NCBI GenBank assembly: GCA_003160755.1
Contig: QEXZ01000023.1
Span: 1-15,899 of the forward strand
Reading direction: 5' to 3'
DNA: 15,899 nt
Source of the DNA: Methanomicrobiales archaeon
GTDB taxonomy: Archaea > Halobacteriota > Syntropharchaeia > Alkanophagales > Methanospirareceae
The notes beneath the pieces are model-generated. The model did no database searches, had not been told where the DNA came from, and worked only from the letters and a program-made list of their open reading frames with translations. Of this stretch, positions 1 to 5,887 are shown piece by piece. The position numbers and the translations under genes are program-made. Position 1 is the stretch's first letter, and the number at the start of each line of letters is the position of its first letter.

Positions 1-23
1 GGCTTTGCACTAAAATAGAAAGG

Positions 24-33
24 TTTTTATATC
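24..33 (+). promoter_or_regulatory. Possible TATA box for the DUF4382 lipoprotein gene
   Basis: The stretch TTTTTATATC follows a purine-rich AAAGG that could act as a BRE. A start about 25 bp downstream would give a leader of roughly 60 nt before the ATG at 118, and that leader would contain the hairpin at 63-80. This is a pattern match in AT-rich DNA only; a second T-rich box lies at 34-40. Confidence 0.35.
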
Positions 34-62
34 TTTTTATGCATAGTAATTTCAGCAGGCTT

Positions 63-80
63 CGTACTTAATCAAGTACG
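63..80 (+). promoter_or_regulatory. Perfect 7-bp hairpin upstream of the lipoprotein gene
   Basis: CGTACTT and AAGTACG pair perfectly around an AATC loop, ending 37 nt before the start codon at 118. It could be an operator, a leader structure, or the terminator of a gene left of the window. No T-run follows directly, so a simple intrinsic terminator is less likely. Confidence 0.5.
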
Positions 81-117
81 GGATATAGTGACTTAAGAAG
101 AAACATGGGGTAAAAAT

Positions 118-699
118 ATGGAAAAGAAAACCGTACTATGCTTGATAGCTGTAGTAGCAATCATAGTGGTAGTGATATTTGCAGGCTGCATTGAGAAAGA
201 GGGACCAGCACCTACCCTTACACCTCCTCCTACCATTACTGCGCCTAAAGAGATGGCAGGGACGTTCGTATTACAAGTTACCGACCAACCGAGCGCGATA
301 GATGATTTCGACATCTTAAATGTCACCGTTTCCGAGGTGATGCTACACAAGACTGGTGAAGCGGACAGTGGGACAAATGAAACGTGGATAACACTCGAGC
401 CGTCGAATCACTCATTTGATCTAACAACACTGCAGGAGGGAAACGTGACAACTATCGTTAACGAATCGGTTGAGACCGGGAAATATACGCAGGTTCGATT
501 GATCGTTGAATCCGCAAAGGGTATTGCAAATGAGAGTATGGTAAATGTTACCGTGCCGAGTGGGATGCTAAAGGTTGTCAAGCCTTTTACAATCACAGAA
601 AATCAGACGGTGACATTTAGATTCGATATAAATGTTGTAAAGGCTGGGGAAGAGTATAATGTAGTTCCAGTGATCGGTAAATCGGGTGTATTATTATAG
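118..699 (+). CDS. DUF4382-type surface lipoprotein
   Basis: The 193-aa product begins with a lysine-rich n-region (MEKK) and a hydrophobic segment of about residues 6-22. The lipobox FAGC follows at 21-24, so C24 would be the lipidated residue. A Thr/Pro linker (about 30-43) leads to a beta-rich domain from residue 47 onward, beginning GTFVLQVTDQPS and including DFDILNVTVSEVMLHK. That layout is what I know of the DUF4382 family, which is common as single-domain surface lipoproteins in methanogenic archaea and in bacteria. Several N-x-T/S sequons would allow N-glycosylation outside the membrane. No catalytic residues are evident; a structural or ligand-binding surface role is inferred. The start is the only in-frame ATG before the signal sequence. 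Ribosome-site complementarity is weak (GGGG about 8 nt upstream). It appears to be monocistronic, followed by phage-derived debris. Confidence 0.8.
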   Translation: MEKKTVLCLIAVVAIIVVVIFAGCIEKEGPAPTLTPPPTITAPKEMAGTFVLQVTDQPSAIDDFDILNVTVSEVMLHKTGEADSGTNETWITLEPSNHSFDLTTLQEGNVTTIVNESVETGKYTQVRLIVESAKGIANESMVNVTVPSGMLKVVKPFTITENQTVTFRFDINVVKAGEEYNVVPVIGKSGVLL

Positions 700-750
700 A
701 TAAGATACCCTCGCCCACGCATCTCCGCACGTCATGCAGGTGGGAGAATA

Positions 751-966
751 TCACCGAGCACGCGGTATAAGCACTGGCCGTCGCGCTTTGGATGCAGCGA
801 GCAGTAACGATACAGCACCAGCAAGAGCATCGGGTCCATCATCATGTGCAGCAAGCGGGAAATGAACCAACTGTTCTATGAGTTCGGGATAGTCTTGATT
901 CCACGAATCTAAGAACTGCAACTGGCCATTGGAATAGTAAGACTCAATACACTGAATAGGAGTCAA
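751..966 (-). pseudogene. C-terminal remnant of a phage terminase large subunit
   Basis: The 71-residue reading frame contains RIESYF-like spacing (IQCIESYYSNGQLQF), then YPELIEQLVHFPLAAHDDGP and DALAGAV. In family terms this is the end of the RNase H-like nuclease domain of tailed-phage TerL proteins: a 'basic/IE - NG.l.F - LI.QL..FP...HDD.PDALAGAV' tail in which the HDD..D aspartates help bind metal. Full TerL proteins are about 400-600 aa, so the ATPase domain and most of the nuclease are missing. The frame upstream (about 967-1045) stays open but no longer looks like terminase, so the break is near 963-970. The only start is an internal TTG, and no ribosome site is seen. I read it as a decayed prophage or provirus relic; the adjacent tRNA supports an old integration site. 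Confidence 0.7.
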
Positions 967-1128
967 GCGATAGAAACTTGTGTAAGGCAGGTATTGGAAC
1001 TGGAAGAGAGCGCAAATGGAAGCGTAAACTTCGTGATAGACTTCTTGAAATTACATGAAGAGCAGCCAAAAATCGGCGAGAAATATCTCGAGTTTTTGAA
1101 GGGAGAGAAACGGCGAAGAGAGGAGTAA
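913..1128 (+). other. Possible coding remnant, unidentified
   Basis: This frame is open from just after a TAA at 910-912 to a TAA at 1126-1128. Its second half reads like real protein: charged, helical, ending in FLKGEKRRREE, with ETCVRQVLELEE before it. No ATG or GTG start is in frame; the only candidate start is TTG at 994 (44 aa). Its first part overlaps the terminase fragment on the other strand, so only about 967-1128 is plausible as foreign or broken coding DNA. I do not recognise the family. It may be the tail of a gene cut by the same rearrangement that truncated the terminase. Confidence 0.2.
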
Positions 1129-1179
1129 TCCCTCCCTCATTTCTTCACCATTAGGAACGGCTTCAAACAATTGATTTTA

Positions 1180-1254
1180 AGCCCCGGGAGGGATTTGAAC
1201 CCTCGACCTGCTGATTACAAATCAGCCGCTCAAACCAAGCTAAGCTACCGAGGC
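1180..1254 (-). tRNA. tRNA-Thr (anticodon TGT)
   Basis: Read on the minus strand, all four arms fold. The acceptor stem is GCCTCGG with CCGGGGC (one T-G pair), the D-stem GCTT with GAGC, the anticodon stem GCTGA with TCAGC, and the T-stem GAGGG with CCCTC around a TTCAAAT loop. The anticodon loop TTTGTAA gives anticodon TGT, at plus-strand positions 1217-1219, hence Thr. The base after the acceptor stem (discriminator) is T, as is usual for archaeal tRNA-Thr. CCA is not encoded and there is no intron. Its 3' end faces the terminase relic. Confidence 0.96.
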
Positions 1255-1270
1255 TATCTTTTATTAGTTA

Positions 1271-1288
1271 CCTTATTATATAATAAGG
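1271..1288 (-). promoter_or_regulatory. Palindromic TATA promoter of the tRNA-Thr gene
   Basis: CCTTATTATATAATAAGG is a perfect 18-bp palindrome. Its centre lies about 25 bp upstream of the tRNA 5' end at 1254, the normal archaeal TATA-to-start distance. Transcription would then begin at or next to the first base of the tRNA. Because it is symmetric it could also bind TBP in the other direction; only a degraded gene lies that way. Confidence 0.6.
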
Positions 1289-1377
1289 ATATAAGGAAGA
1301 TAAAAAGTCCGTTGGATAGCTTACAGATAAAAGGAGGGGAAAATAATTGAAGATGGGAAGTTTGATTGTAGGGATGT

Positions 1378-1440
1378 ATATGCGAACCGAGTTAGGATAT
1401 ACTGCCAAATTGGAATAATATGCGAAGTGAGTTCAGATAC
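1378..1440. repeat. Pair of imperfect 23-bp direct repeats
   Basis: Copies at 1378-1400 and 1418-1440 share ATATGCGAA, then GAGTT, then GATA (18 of 23 positions) and start exactly 40 bp apart. No function is evident. The surrounding 1289-1490 stretch holds no recognisable gene. Confidence 0.45.
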
Positions 1441-1490
1441 GGGATGTTATATGACATTTCCTCGGACTTCTTCAATATTATAAATACTAA

Positions 1491-1887
1491 ATCAAATTTT
1501 TATATATTGTCGAAACTGGAAACTATCTAAATAAGCAGGAAAAATCTAAACTAATTGAGATACTGTTAATTGTTGGATCGATATTATTTGCTTTTAGCTC
1601 TGCTCAGAATTTCTCGCCAGAAATGAAGAATATTATGATTTTATTCCTTGTCCTTTCGATATTTTATTGGGTTCTCTTACACACAAAAACAAAGACATCG
1701 AGTTATTATATGACTTTGCTAAGTTAGTTCCTATCAGTATTTTTTGCGGCAGTCATTGGTACAAGTATTGGAGTAAATATTGTTGCGAATCCTGTTAATC
1801 AACCTATTTTTGGTCTCATTATGGCAATAGCATACTATTTCGTTATTTCAATTGGATTGGCTTATATCCTTAGGCGAGAAAAATAGG
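1491..1887 (+). pseudogene. Small multi-pass membrane protein interrupted by an in-frame TAG
   Basis: The frame reads as one protein of about 120 residues from around 1530. A basic start (NKQEKSKLIE) is followed by a hydrophobic helix (ILLIVGSILFAFSS), a second (IMILFLVLSIFYWVLL), a polar loop (HTKTKTSSYY), TAG at 1725-1727, and then in the same frame two more helices (FLSVFFAAVIGTSIGVNIVA and FGLIMAIAYYFVISIGLAYI). It ends with a basic tail (LRRREK-like) and TAG at 1885-1887. Four transmembrane segments with alternating charged loops are strong evidence of former or present coding. There is no ATG or GTG at the N-terminus. Upstream codons back to 1491 are open but have no good start or ribosome site. 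A decayed gene is most likely. Suppression of the TAG (for example as pyrrolysine) cannot be excluded but nothing supports it. I do not recognise the family. Confidence 0.55.
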
Positions 1888-1942
1888 CGTCCTTGGAAAC
1901 GTTCCGTCGCCTTCGGCACCTCACGCTCGCTAAAGCTTGAAT

Positions 1943-2026
1943 CATATAACAGAGCGTATCTGGCTTCGCTATCGCTCACCCAAATTTCCTTCCGGCAAAC
2001 TTCTGATACGCTCGAAACGTTATATG
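1943..2026. repeat. Inverted-repeat block, possible MITE-like relic
   Basis: The left arm CATATAACAGAGCGTATC (1943-1960) and the right arm (2005-2026, reverse complement CATATAAC + GTTT + CGAGCGTATC) match at 17 of 18 positions once a 4-nt insertion is allowed. They flank a 44-bp core. The block lies between the end of the broken membrane-protein gene and the rubrerythrin tail and is rich in TCGC/GCTC. It may be a small non-autonomous element or leftover hairpin DNA; no transposase is attached. Confidence 0.5.
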
Positions 2027-2107
2027 GGAATTGCCATGAGATTAAGAGCAATTGCCCAAGCAGAAGCGCATCACGAGGATAGATATACAGAATTACTGAA
2101 AGACTGA
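2024..2107 (+). pseudogene. 3' remnant of a rubrerythrin gene
   Basis: The 27-codon frame from ATG 2024 (or ATG 2036) to TGA 2105-2107 encodes RLRAIAQAEAHHEDRYTELL. This matches the last helix of the rubrerythrin ferritin-like di-iron domain, where an 'AIA.AE.hHE.RY..LL' pattern carries di-iron ligands (E and H). An intact rubrerythrin would have about 110 more residues upstream and often a rubredoxin domain afterwards; neither is present here. The sequence upstream is the inverted-repeat block, so the gene appears to have been truncated there. It converges on marC with one base between the two stops. Confidence 0.6.
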
Positions 2108-2108
2108 G

Positions 2109-2708
2109 CTAAAACATCCCGATTATCCCGGTTCCGATGAACTGTATTGCAATTGCTGCAACGATAATTCCTATTACACGGCTTAAGACTTCCGTTCCCA
2201 CCTTACCCATCATACTGTATAATCGGTCTGATTGCCCTAATACAAGCCGTGCTGCGATTATAGCGGAGAAAATGGAAAAAAGGACCACAAAAGCTCCAGA
2301 CGATTGTATTATCACCATGACTGCAGTTATAGCACCGGGACCGGCGAGCATTGGAGTCCCCATCGGAACTGCTCCCACTCCTGCTCCGGATTCTTCAGTC
2401 ACTCCGTATTTGTGCTCGCCTCGTAAAAGATCAAAGGAGATGAGCAAAAGGAGAATACCCCCTGCGATCATAAAGCTATCTATACTTATGCCTAACACGT
2501 TCAGAACAATTTTGCCGAGGAATGCGAAGAGGAGAAGGAGAACTGTAGCAACGATAACCGCATGATTAAGTTCCGTTCTTCGCTCCTCTTTCCTCATACC
2601 TTTCGTTAGCGCTATGAATACCGGAATATTGCCCGGCGGGTCCATTACAACAAAAAGGATGATAAATGCCTTCACCAACAACCATCCAAAAGCCAGATTT
2701 ATATCCAT
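2109..2708 (-). CDS. marC: MarC-family integral membrane protein
   Basis: The 199-aa product has about six hydrophobic helices. Helix 1 carries the family's conserved LFVVMDPPGNIPVFIALTKG segment (about residues 15-34), and a second conserved segment PMGTPMLAGPGAITAVMVII (about 115-134) lies in the middle. Those two half-helix motifs are the signature of the MarC (UPF0056) family. Their transport substrate is unknown; the old 'multiple antibiotic resistance' label is not supported. I chose ATG 2708 (MDINLAFGWLL). The longer open frame from 2786 would start inside the neighbouring insertion sequence and adds a non-conserved stretch. A TATA-like box about 25 bp upstream suggests a leaderless or very short-leader transcript. 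The gene is intact although an IS1-family element lies 65 bp upstream. Confidence 0.85.
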   Translation of the reverse strand: MDINLAFGWLLVKAFIILFVVMDPPGNIPVFIALTKGMRKEERRTELNHAVIVATVLLLLFAFLGKIVLNVLGISIDSFMIAGGILLLLISFDLLRGEHKYGVTEESGAGVGAVPMGTPMLAGPGAITAVMVIIQSSGAFVVLFSIFSAIIAARLVLGQSDRLYSMMGKVGTEVLSRVIGIIVAAIAIQFIGTGIIGMF

Positions 2709-2726
2709 CGTATCTTTTTGTGTAAA

Positions 2727-2736
2727 TATTTTTATA
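2727..2736 (-). promoter_or_regulatory. Possible TATA box of marC
   Basis: On the minus strand it reads TATAAAAATA. Its centre is about 25 bp from the ATG at 2708, consistent with a leaderless mRNA. It lies between marC and the IS insertion point, so the native promoter probably survived the insertion. Confidence 0.45.
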
Positions 2737-2773
2737 CAATAAAATAAGAGATAGGGATAAAAGAAGAAGACAT

Positions 2774-2781
2774 GGATATCG
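2774..2781. repeat. Target-site duplication, left copy
   Basis: GGATATCG (9 bp if the following G is counted) directly precedes the IS end and is repeated at 3889-3896. Eight or nine bp is the normal IS1-family duplication length. Confidence 0.85.
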
Positions 2782-2804
2782 GGCACTGTCCTAATTAATA
2801 GTTG
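2782..2804. repeat. IS terminal inverted repeat, left
   Basis: It begins GGCACTGTCCTAA and ends TAGTTG. It matches the reverse complement of 3866-3888 at 16 of 23 positions and includes the InsB stop codon. Confidence 0.85.
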
Positions 2805-3447
2805 GTGATATCTTGAACGTCAACAATTCCTCCCATGTCCAAACGTGATTCGTGATACCTTCCGCTATGCACGGTGTTCTCACGATGTTTTTCTCACCTT
2901 TCTTCGTTTTGATCGTTAATGCTGAATTAACCCTGATCAGATTGTTATAGCATTGATACATGTCCAGATGGTTGTCCAACATTTCCTTACACTTAGAGAA
3001 GCATAAGCTTTTCCTGACCAGCCTCGAAATGCCGTGCCTCAACGTTAGGTTGTACCTCTCTATGTAAACCGTATCTATGTCCACATCATCTACCTCACCG
3101 AAAATGATTGTTCTTGTCTTACCAACCACTCTGCCCCCCTCCCTTTCTTTGACGAGTTGTCCGTAATTGATCGCTTCCACATCAAAGTTCTTCAGGATGG
3201 CACTGGTGTACTGAACGTTACCATCACTGGCGAAAGTAGCCTTCTCATCCTCCGTTGGTTTCTTGCCCCGTTTCCTCACCGTTTTCATTAGTTCATCTGC
3301 CGTGTCTTGCACTCTTTTACCTGTACTATGCGCTAAATGAAGCTTTGTATCTGCTTTCTTCGCTATGTATATCCAGCAATCGCCCTGTCTATCATCGTCA
3401 CCATCTCCTCCGTCAACGTTCTTTTGTTTTTTTTTACGAATGACCAC
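2791..3447 (-). CDS. IS1-family transposase, InsB-like catalytic frame
   Basis: The 218-codon frame carries the second and third residues of the IS1 DDE triad: D75 in SDGNVQYTSAI and E130 in the motif ERYNLTLRHGISRLVRKSL, followed by FSK. These are hallmark IS1 transposase motifs. The frame has no good start of its own: its first ATG (3447) lies within InsA and reads straight into the A-tract (MVIRKKKQKN). It is therefore almost certainly made as an InsA-InsB fusion by -1 frameshifting, covering about 2791-3836 (roughly 348 aa). The first catalytic Asp is supplied by InsA (D128). An acidic patch (DGGDGDDD) just after the slip site distinguishes it from canonical IS1. Confidence 0.88.
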   Translation of the reverse strand: MVIRKKKQKNVDGGDGDDDRQGDCWIYIAKKADTKLHLAHSTGKRVQDTADELMKTVRKRGKKPTEDEKATFASDGNVQYTSAILKNFDVEAINYGQLVKEREGGRVVGKTRTIIFGEVDDVDIDTVYIERYNLTLRHGISRLVRKSLCFSKCKEMLDNHLDMYQCYNNLIRVNSALTIKTKKGEKNIVRTPCIAEGITNHVWTWEELLTFKISPTIN

Positions 3448-3836
3448 ATCTCATCTACCTGGACTTTGGTTAGTCCAACGTTCCGTATCAAAAAGTCCGT
3501 CACTTCCCTTGCATGTCTCGCCAGGTCTTCTACGACATCTGATATCGTATCACGATGGATCTCCATTATGCGTTCAATGGCTCTTATTCCATTTTTCTCG
3601 ACCAGCAATTTGCAGATAAGGATTATCTGATCCTTTGATAACTTGCGATTGTAGAATACGGTGTTTTTGGTTTCTACAAAGACACCGCCGCATGTCTTGC
3701 ATTTAAATCGCTGCCTGCCATTTTTGTCGTGTCCATATCTAACTATGTTGCCCACACTCCGTTTGCCGCGATCACTGCAGTTTGGATTGGAGCAAAACTC
3801 TTTTTTAGAATCTGCCTCTAATTTGTTATTTGCCAT
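3363..3836 (-). CDS. IS1-family InsA-like DNA-binding protein / transposase N-terminus
   Basis: The 157-aa frame starts at ATG 3836. A four-Cys zinc finger (C15, C20, C46, C49) is followed by a helix-turn-helix region of about residues 64-105 (LSKDQIILICKLLVEKNGIR and onward), as in IS1 InsA. It then reaches VDEMWSFVKK, where D128 would be the first Asp of the DDE catalytic site. If ribosomes do not slip at 3426-3435, a further 21 or so residues are added before the stop, giving a stand-alone DNA-binding repressor. If they slip by -1, the full transposase results. In IS1, free InsA represses transcription from the element's end. A TATA-like GATATATAGG lies about 27 bp upstream of the ATG, and a hairpin lies between them. 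Confidence 0.88.
   Translation of the reverse strand: MANNKLEADSKKEFCSNPNCSDRGKRSVGNIVRYGHDKNGRQRFKCKTCGGVFVETKNTVFYNRKLSKDQIILICKLLVEKNGIRAIERIMEIHRDTISDVVEDLARHAREVTDFLIRNVGLTKVQVDEMWSFVKKNKRTLTEEMVTMIDRAIAGYT
3426..3435 (-). promoter_or_regulatory. Slippery A9C site for programmed -1 frameshift
   Basis: On the minus strand the InsA frame reads GTA AAA AAA AAC, containing the heptamer A AAA AAC in the zero frame. This is the slip signal used by IS1. Shifting one base back moves exactly into the InsB-like frame, keeping the lysine run and adding the catalytic domain. Confidence 0.85.
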
Positions 3837-3840
3837 AAAT

Positions 3841-3861
3841 ATAGGTAGGTAATCTACCTAT
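3841..3861. promoter_or_regulatory. Hairpin/operator-like palindrome before insA
   Basis: ATAGGTAG and CTACCTAT are perfect 8-bp arms around GTAAT. The palindrome lies between the right IS end and the insA start and overlaps the likely TATA region. It could be the binding site by which InsA controls its own promoter, or a structure that limits read-in from outside; this is inference. Confidence 0.5.
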
Positions 3862-3865
3862 ATAT

Positions 3866-3888
3866 CAACTACGTGTTAGGTCATTACC
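3866..3888. repeat. IS terminal inverted repeat, right
   Basis: Read inward on the minus strand it starts GGTAATGACCTAAC and ends GTAGTTG. It is the partner of 2782-2804. Confidence 0.85.
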
Positions 3889-3896
3889 GGATATCG
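3889..3896. repeat. Target-site duplication, right copy
   Basis: GGATATCG, the same sequence as 2774-2781, directly adjoins the right end of the element. Confidence 0.85.
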
Positions 3897-3930
3897 GGTT
3901 AAGTGAGAAGAGTAAGAAGGCTGTGGTAAA

Positions 3931-5829
3931 TCATAAATTATGAATTAAGAATTCTTCCTCTCTTCCTTCTTTTTCAAACAAGTCCTTTGCCGTTTTCAAT
4001 TCTTTCTTTGCTTCTTCCTTCTTTCCTGTTTTTGAGAACAGGATACCGAGATTTGCATGTGCTTCTGCGAGATCGGGCTTAATCCTTATCGCTTCGCGGT
4101 ATTTCCGCTCCGATTCATCGTATCTCTCCAAATCTTGTAACAAAAGCCCAAGGTTATTATGTGCTTCTGCGAGATCGGGCTTAATCCTTATCGCTTCTCT
4201 CCATTCCCGCTCTGATTCATCGTATCTCCCCAAATCTTTTAACAAAAGCCCAAGGTTATAATGTACTTCTGCATAGTCCGGCTTAATCCTTATCGCTTCG
4301 CGGTATTCCCGCTCTGATTCATCGTATCTCCCCAAATCTTGTAACAAAAGCCCAAGGTTATTATGTGCTTCTGCATAGTCCGGCTTAATCCTTATTGCTT
4401 CGCGGTATTCACGCTTTGATTCATCGTATCTCCCCAAATTTTTTAACAAAAGCCCAAGGTTATAATGTACTTCTGCAGACTCAGGCTTAATCCTTATCGC
4501 TTCTCTCCATTCCCGCTCTGATTCATCGTATCTCTTTAAATTGTATAACAAAAGCCCAAGATTATAATGTGCTTCTGCAGACTCAGGCTTAATCCTTATC
4601 GCTTCTCTCCATTCCCGCTCTGATTCATCGTATCTCCCCAAATCTTTTAACAAAAGCCCAAGATTATAATGTGCTTCTGCAGACTCAGGCTTAATCCTTA
4701 AACACTCTTTATAGCTTTTTTCTCCATTCTTGTAGCTTTTATTTATGAGAAATGCATTTCCAAGATAAAAGAGATTTTCCGCATCCTCCAACCCAATTAA
4801 AAGGGGTAATAGAGCTTCAAGATGATATACTGGGTCATAATCATCTACAACTGACTCTAAAGTGGCATCGTAAACATCAATTTCAGGAATGGAAGATTTT
4901 GTAACGAGACTATTTTCTTTAAGATGGTTTATTGACTCAATCCATGAAGATTCGTTTATTTTGGTTTCAAAAATAGAAGCGCAAAGTTCTCCTATTAACT
5001 CTTTTTCATATATGAAAATGTTAGCCCGCTTTAAAAGCTTACAAGCCCTTAAAATTGTCTTTTCATCATCTGTTGAGTTCCTGTATCTGTTTTTCATGTC
5101 TTCAATGTCAAGAATCACCGAGCCCGGCGTTCCGAGAAAATGCTCAGACTTCCATTTTGCTCCTGCTTCCTTTGCTAATTCTCTACCCTCAATTTCACTT
5201 AGTTCGTATTTATCCAGATCCACGACTTTTGTAAAAGTCCTCACGGTCTCCATAGATTTTTCTTTAACAGATTCGAACTCATCTCCACTTCTGCAAGTTG
5301 AAACAACAACCAATTTCTTTGTTTTCTCTTTAACCCTCTTCAAAAACAAATTAAAATCAAAATTTACTTCGCTAAATTTGTTTAAATCATCAAAAAATAC
5401 CAGATAATTCCTCTTCATGGATGGGAACCGAATTTGTTCAACCTTTTTAGGAGGAACTTTAATCACGAAAAAATCAGGAAAAACTACTTTTATTGCCTCG
5501 TACACACTTCTTGTCTTCCCGGATTTTGGCATTCCTGTAACCAAAACGTTTTCATGGTTTTTAAGCAACTTCTCTATCTCCTCATCACTTCCTCTCCTCT
5601 TATATACTTCTGCGTTTGCATTTAAAGGCTGTTGAATAGCAAAATCGTTTTGTTGCAGCTTTTTCGCTTTACGGTAGATAAACAGGTCAAAAAAATCCTT
5701 TTTGAATTTTATATGTGGTAATATCCTAAGGAAAAAACTGACTATTACGCCTATAATACCGAATAAAGCAGCTAAGAAGTATATGTATGTATCTACTCTG
5801 CTCAAGAAAGCAATTGTTTCATTAAACAT
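3931..5829 (-). CDS. Membrane-anchored STAND-like P-loop ATPase with eight TPR repeats
   Basis: The 632-aa protein has three parts. One transmembrane segment lies at about residues 15-37 (YIYFLAALFGIIGVIVSFFL), followed by a basic stretch, so the rest is probably cytoplasmic. The ATPase region has Walker A GMPKSGKT (99-106), Walker B LVFFDD (143-148), a sensor-like VVVSTCR (174-180) and a GTPGS motif (233-237). That order, especially the late GxP motif, suits STAND/AAA+-type signalling NTPases. A predicted helical winged-helix-like stretch follows (about 260-345). Eight TPRs start near 349 with a 34-residue period; units 2-7 are nearly identical, then a charged tail. In this architecture TPRs usually sense a partner and the ATPase oligomerises. 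No effector domain (nuclease, TIR, protease) is visible, so the membrane anchor may be the output module. It is divergent from rfcS across 58 bp and bordered by the IS element. Function unknown; regulation or defence is possible. Confidence 0.82.
   Translation of the reverse strand: MFNETIAFLSRVDTYIYFLAALFGIIGVIVSFFLRILPHIKFKKDFFDLFIYRKAKKLQQNDFAIQQPLNANAEVYKRRGSDEEIEKLLKNHENVLVTGMPKSGKTRSVYEAIKVVFPDFFVIKVPPKKVEQIRFPSMKRNYLVFFDDLNKFSEVNFDFNLFLKRVKEKTKKLVVVSTCRSGDEFESVKEKSMETVRTFTKVVDLDKYELSEIEGRELAKEAGAKWKSEHFLGTPGSVILDIEDMKNRYRNSTDDEKTILRACKLLKRANIFIYEKELIGELCASIFETKINESSWIESINHLKENSLVTKSSIPEIDVYDATLESVVDDYDPVYHLEALLPLLIGLEDAENLFYLGNAFLINKSYKNGEKSYKECLRIKPESAEAHYNLGLLLKDLGRYDESEREWREAIRIKPESAEAHYNLGLLLYNLKRYDESEREWREAIRIKPESAEVHYNLGLLLKNLGRYDESKREYREAIRIKPDYAEAHNNLGLLLQDLGRYDESEREYREAIRIKPDYAEVHYNLGLLLKDLGRYDESEREWREAIRIKPDLAEAHNNLGLLLQDLERYDESERKYREAIRIKPDLAEAHANLGILFSKTGKKEEAKKELKTAKDLFEKEGREEEFLIHNL
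4072..4683 (-). repeat. Six tandem 102-bp coding repeats (TPR units 2-7)
   Basis: Each unit encodes 34 residues ending REAIRIKPE or REAIRIKPD. Landmarks such as TTAATCCTTAT on the plus strand recur every 102 bp, for example at 4079 and 4181. Nucleotide identity is high even at third positions, so the array probably grew by recent duplication or is kept uniform by gene conversion. Repeat number may vary between strains. Confidence 0.88.
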
Positions 5830-5887
5830 CTTCTACTTAAGACTTATTATCTTCAATAGATAAAAAATAAATCATAAAAGTGTAACA

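Larger units (their letters stand above)
2782..3888 (-). mobile_element. Complete IS1-family insertion sequence (1107 bp)
   Basis: All parts of a working element are visible. The ends are imperfect inverted repeats of 23 bp (2782-2804 and 3866-3888, 16 of 23 identical), the right one starting GGTAATGACCTAAC, strikingly like the right end of enterobacterial IS1. An 8-9 bp direct duplication of GGATATCG(G) flanks it. Inside are an InsA-like and an InsB-like frame on the minus strand, joined by an A9C slippery run. The element is longer than IS1 itself (768 bp) because the transposase is longer, as in archaeal members. The InsB stop codon lies within the left inverted repeat. The intact ends and both frames argue for a fairly recent insertion, into the upstream region of marC. 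I cannot assign an ISfinder name. Confidence 0.93.

Noticed and set aside
700..1180. Attachment-site copy of the tRNA-Thr 3' end within the relic region
   Set aside because: I looked for a repeat of the T-arm/acceptor sequence and found none in this stretch, so integration at this tRNA stays an inference.
1852..2082. 76-codon plus-strand frame (and its 67-codon antisense partner) across the inverted-repeat block
   Set aside because: Both arise from the palindromic block, overlap the membrane-gene tail and show no protein-like pattern; the rubrerythrin frame is in another phase.
2709..2786. Upstream extension of marC to a start at 2786
   Set aside because: That start lies inside the insertion sequence, beyond the target duplication, and the added residues are not part of the MarC fold.
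3363..3447. Transposase broken by a frameshift mutation
   Set aside because: The overlap contains the canonical A AAA AAC slip site in the right phase, and both halves keep their catalytic motifs, so it is programmed rather than decayed.
4072..4683. CRISPR-like regular repeats
   Set aside because: The 102-bp periodicity is the 34-residue TPR codon repeat inside an open reading frame; there are no unique spacers.
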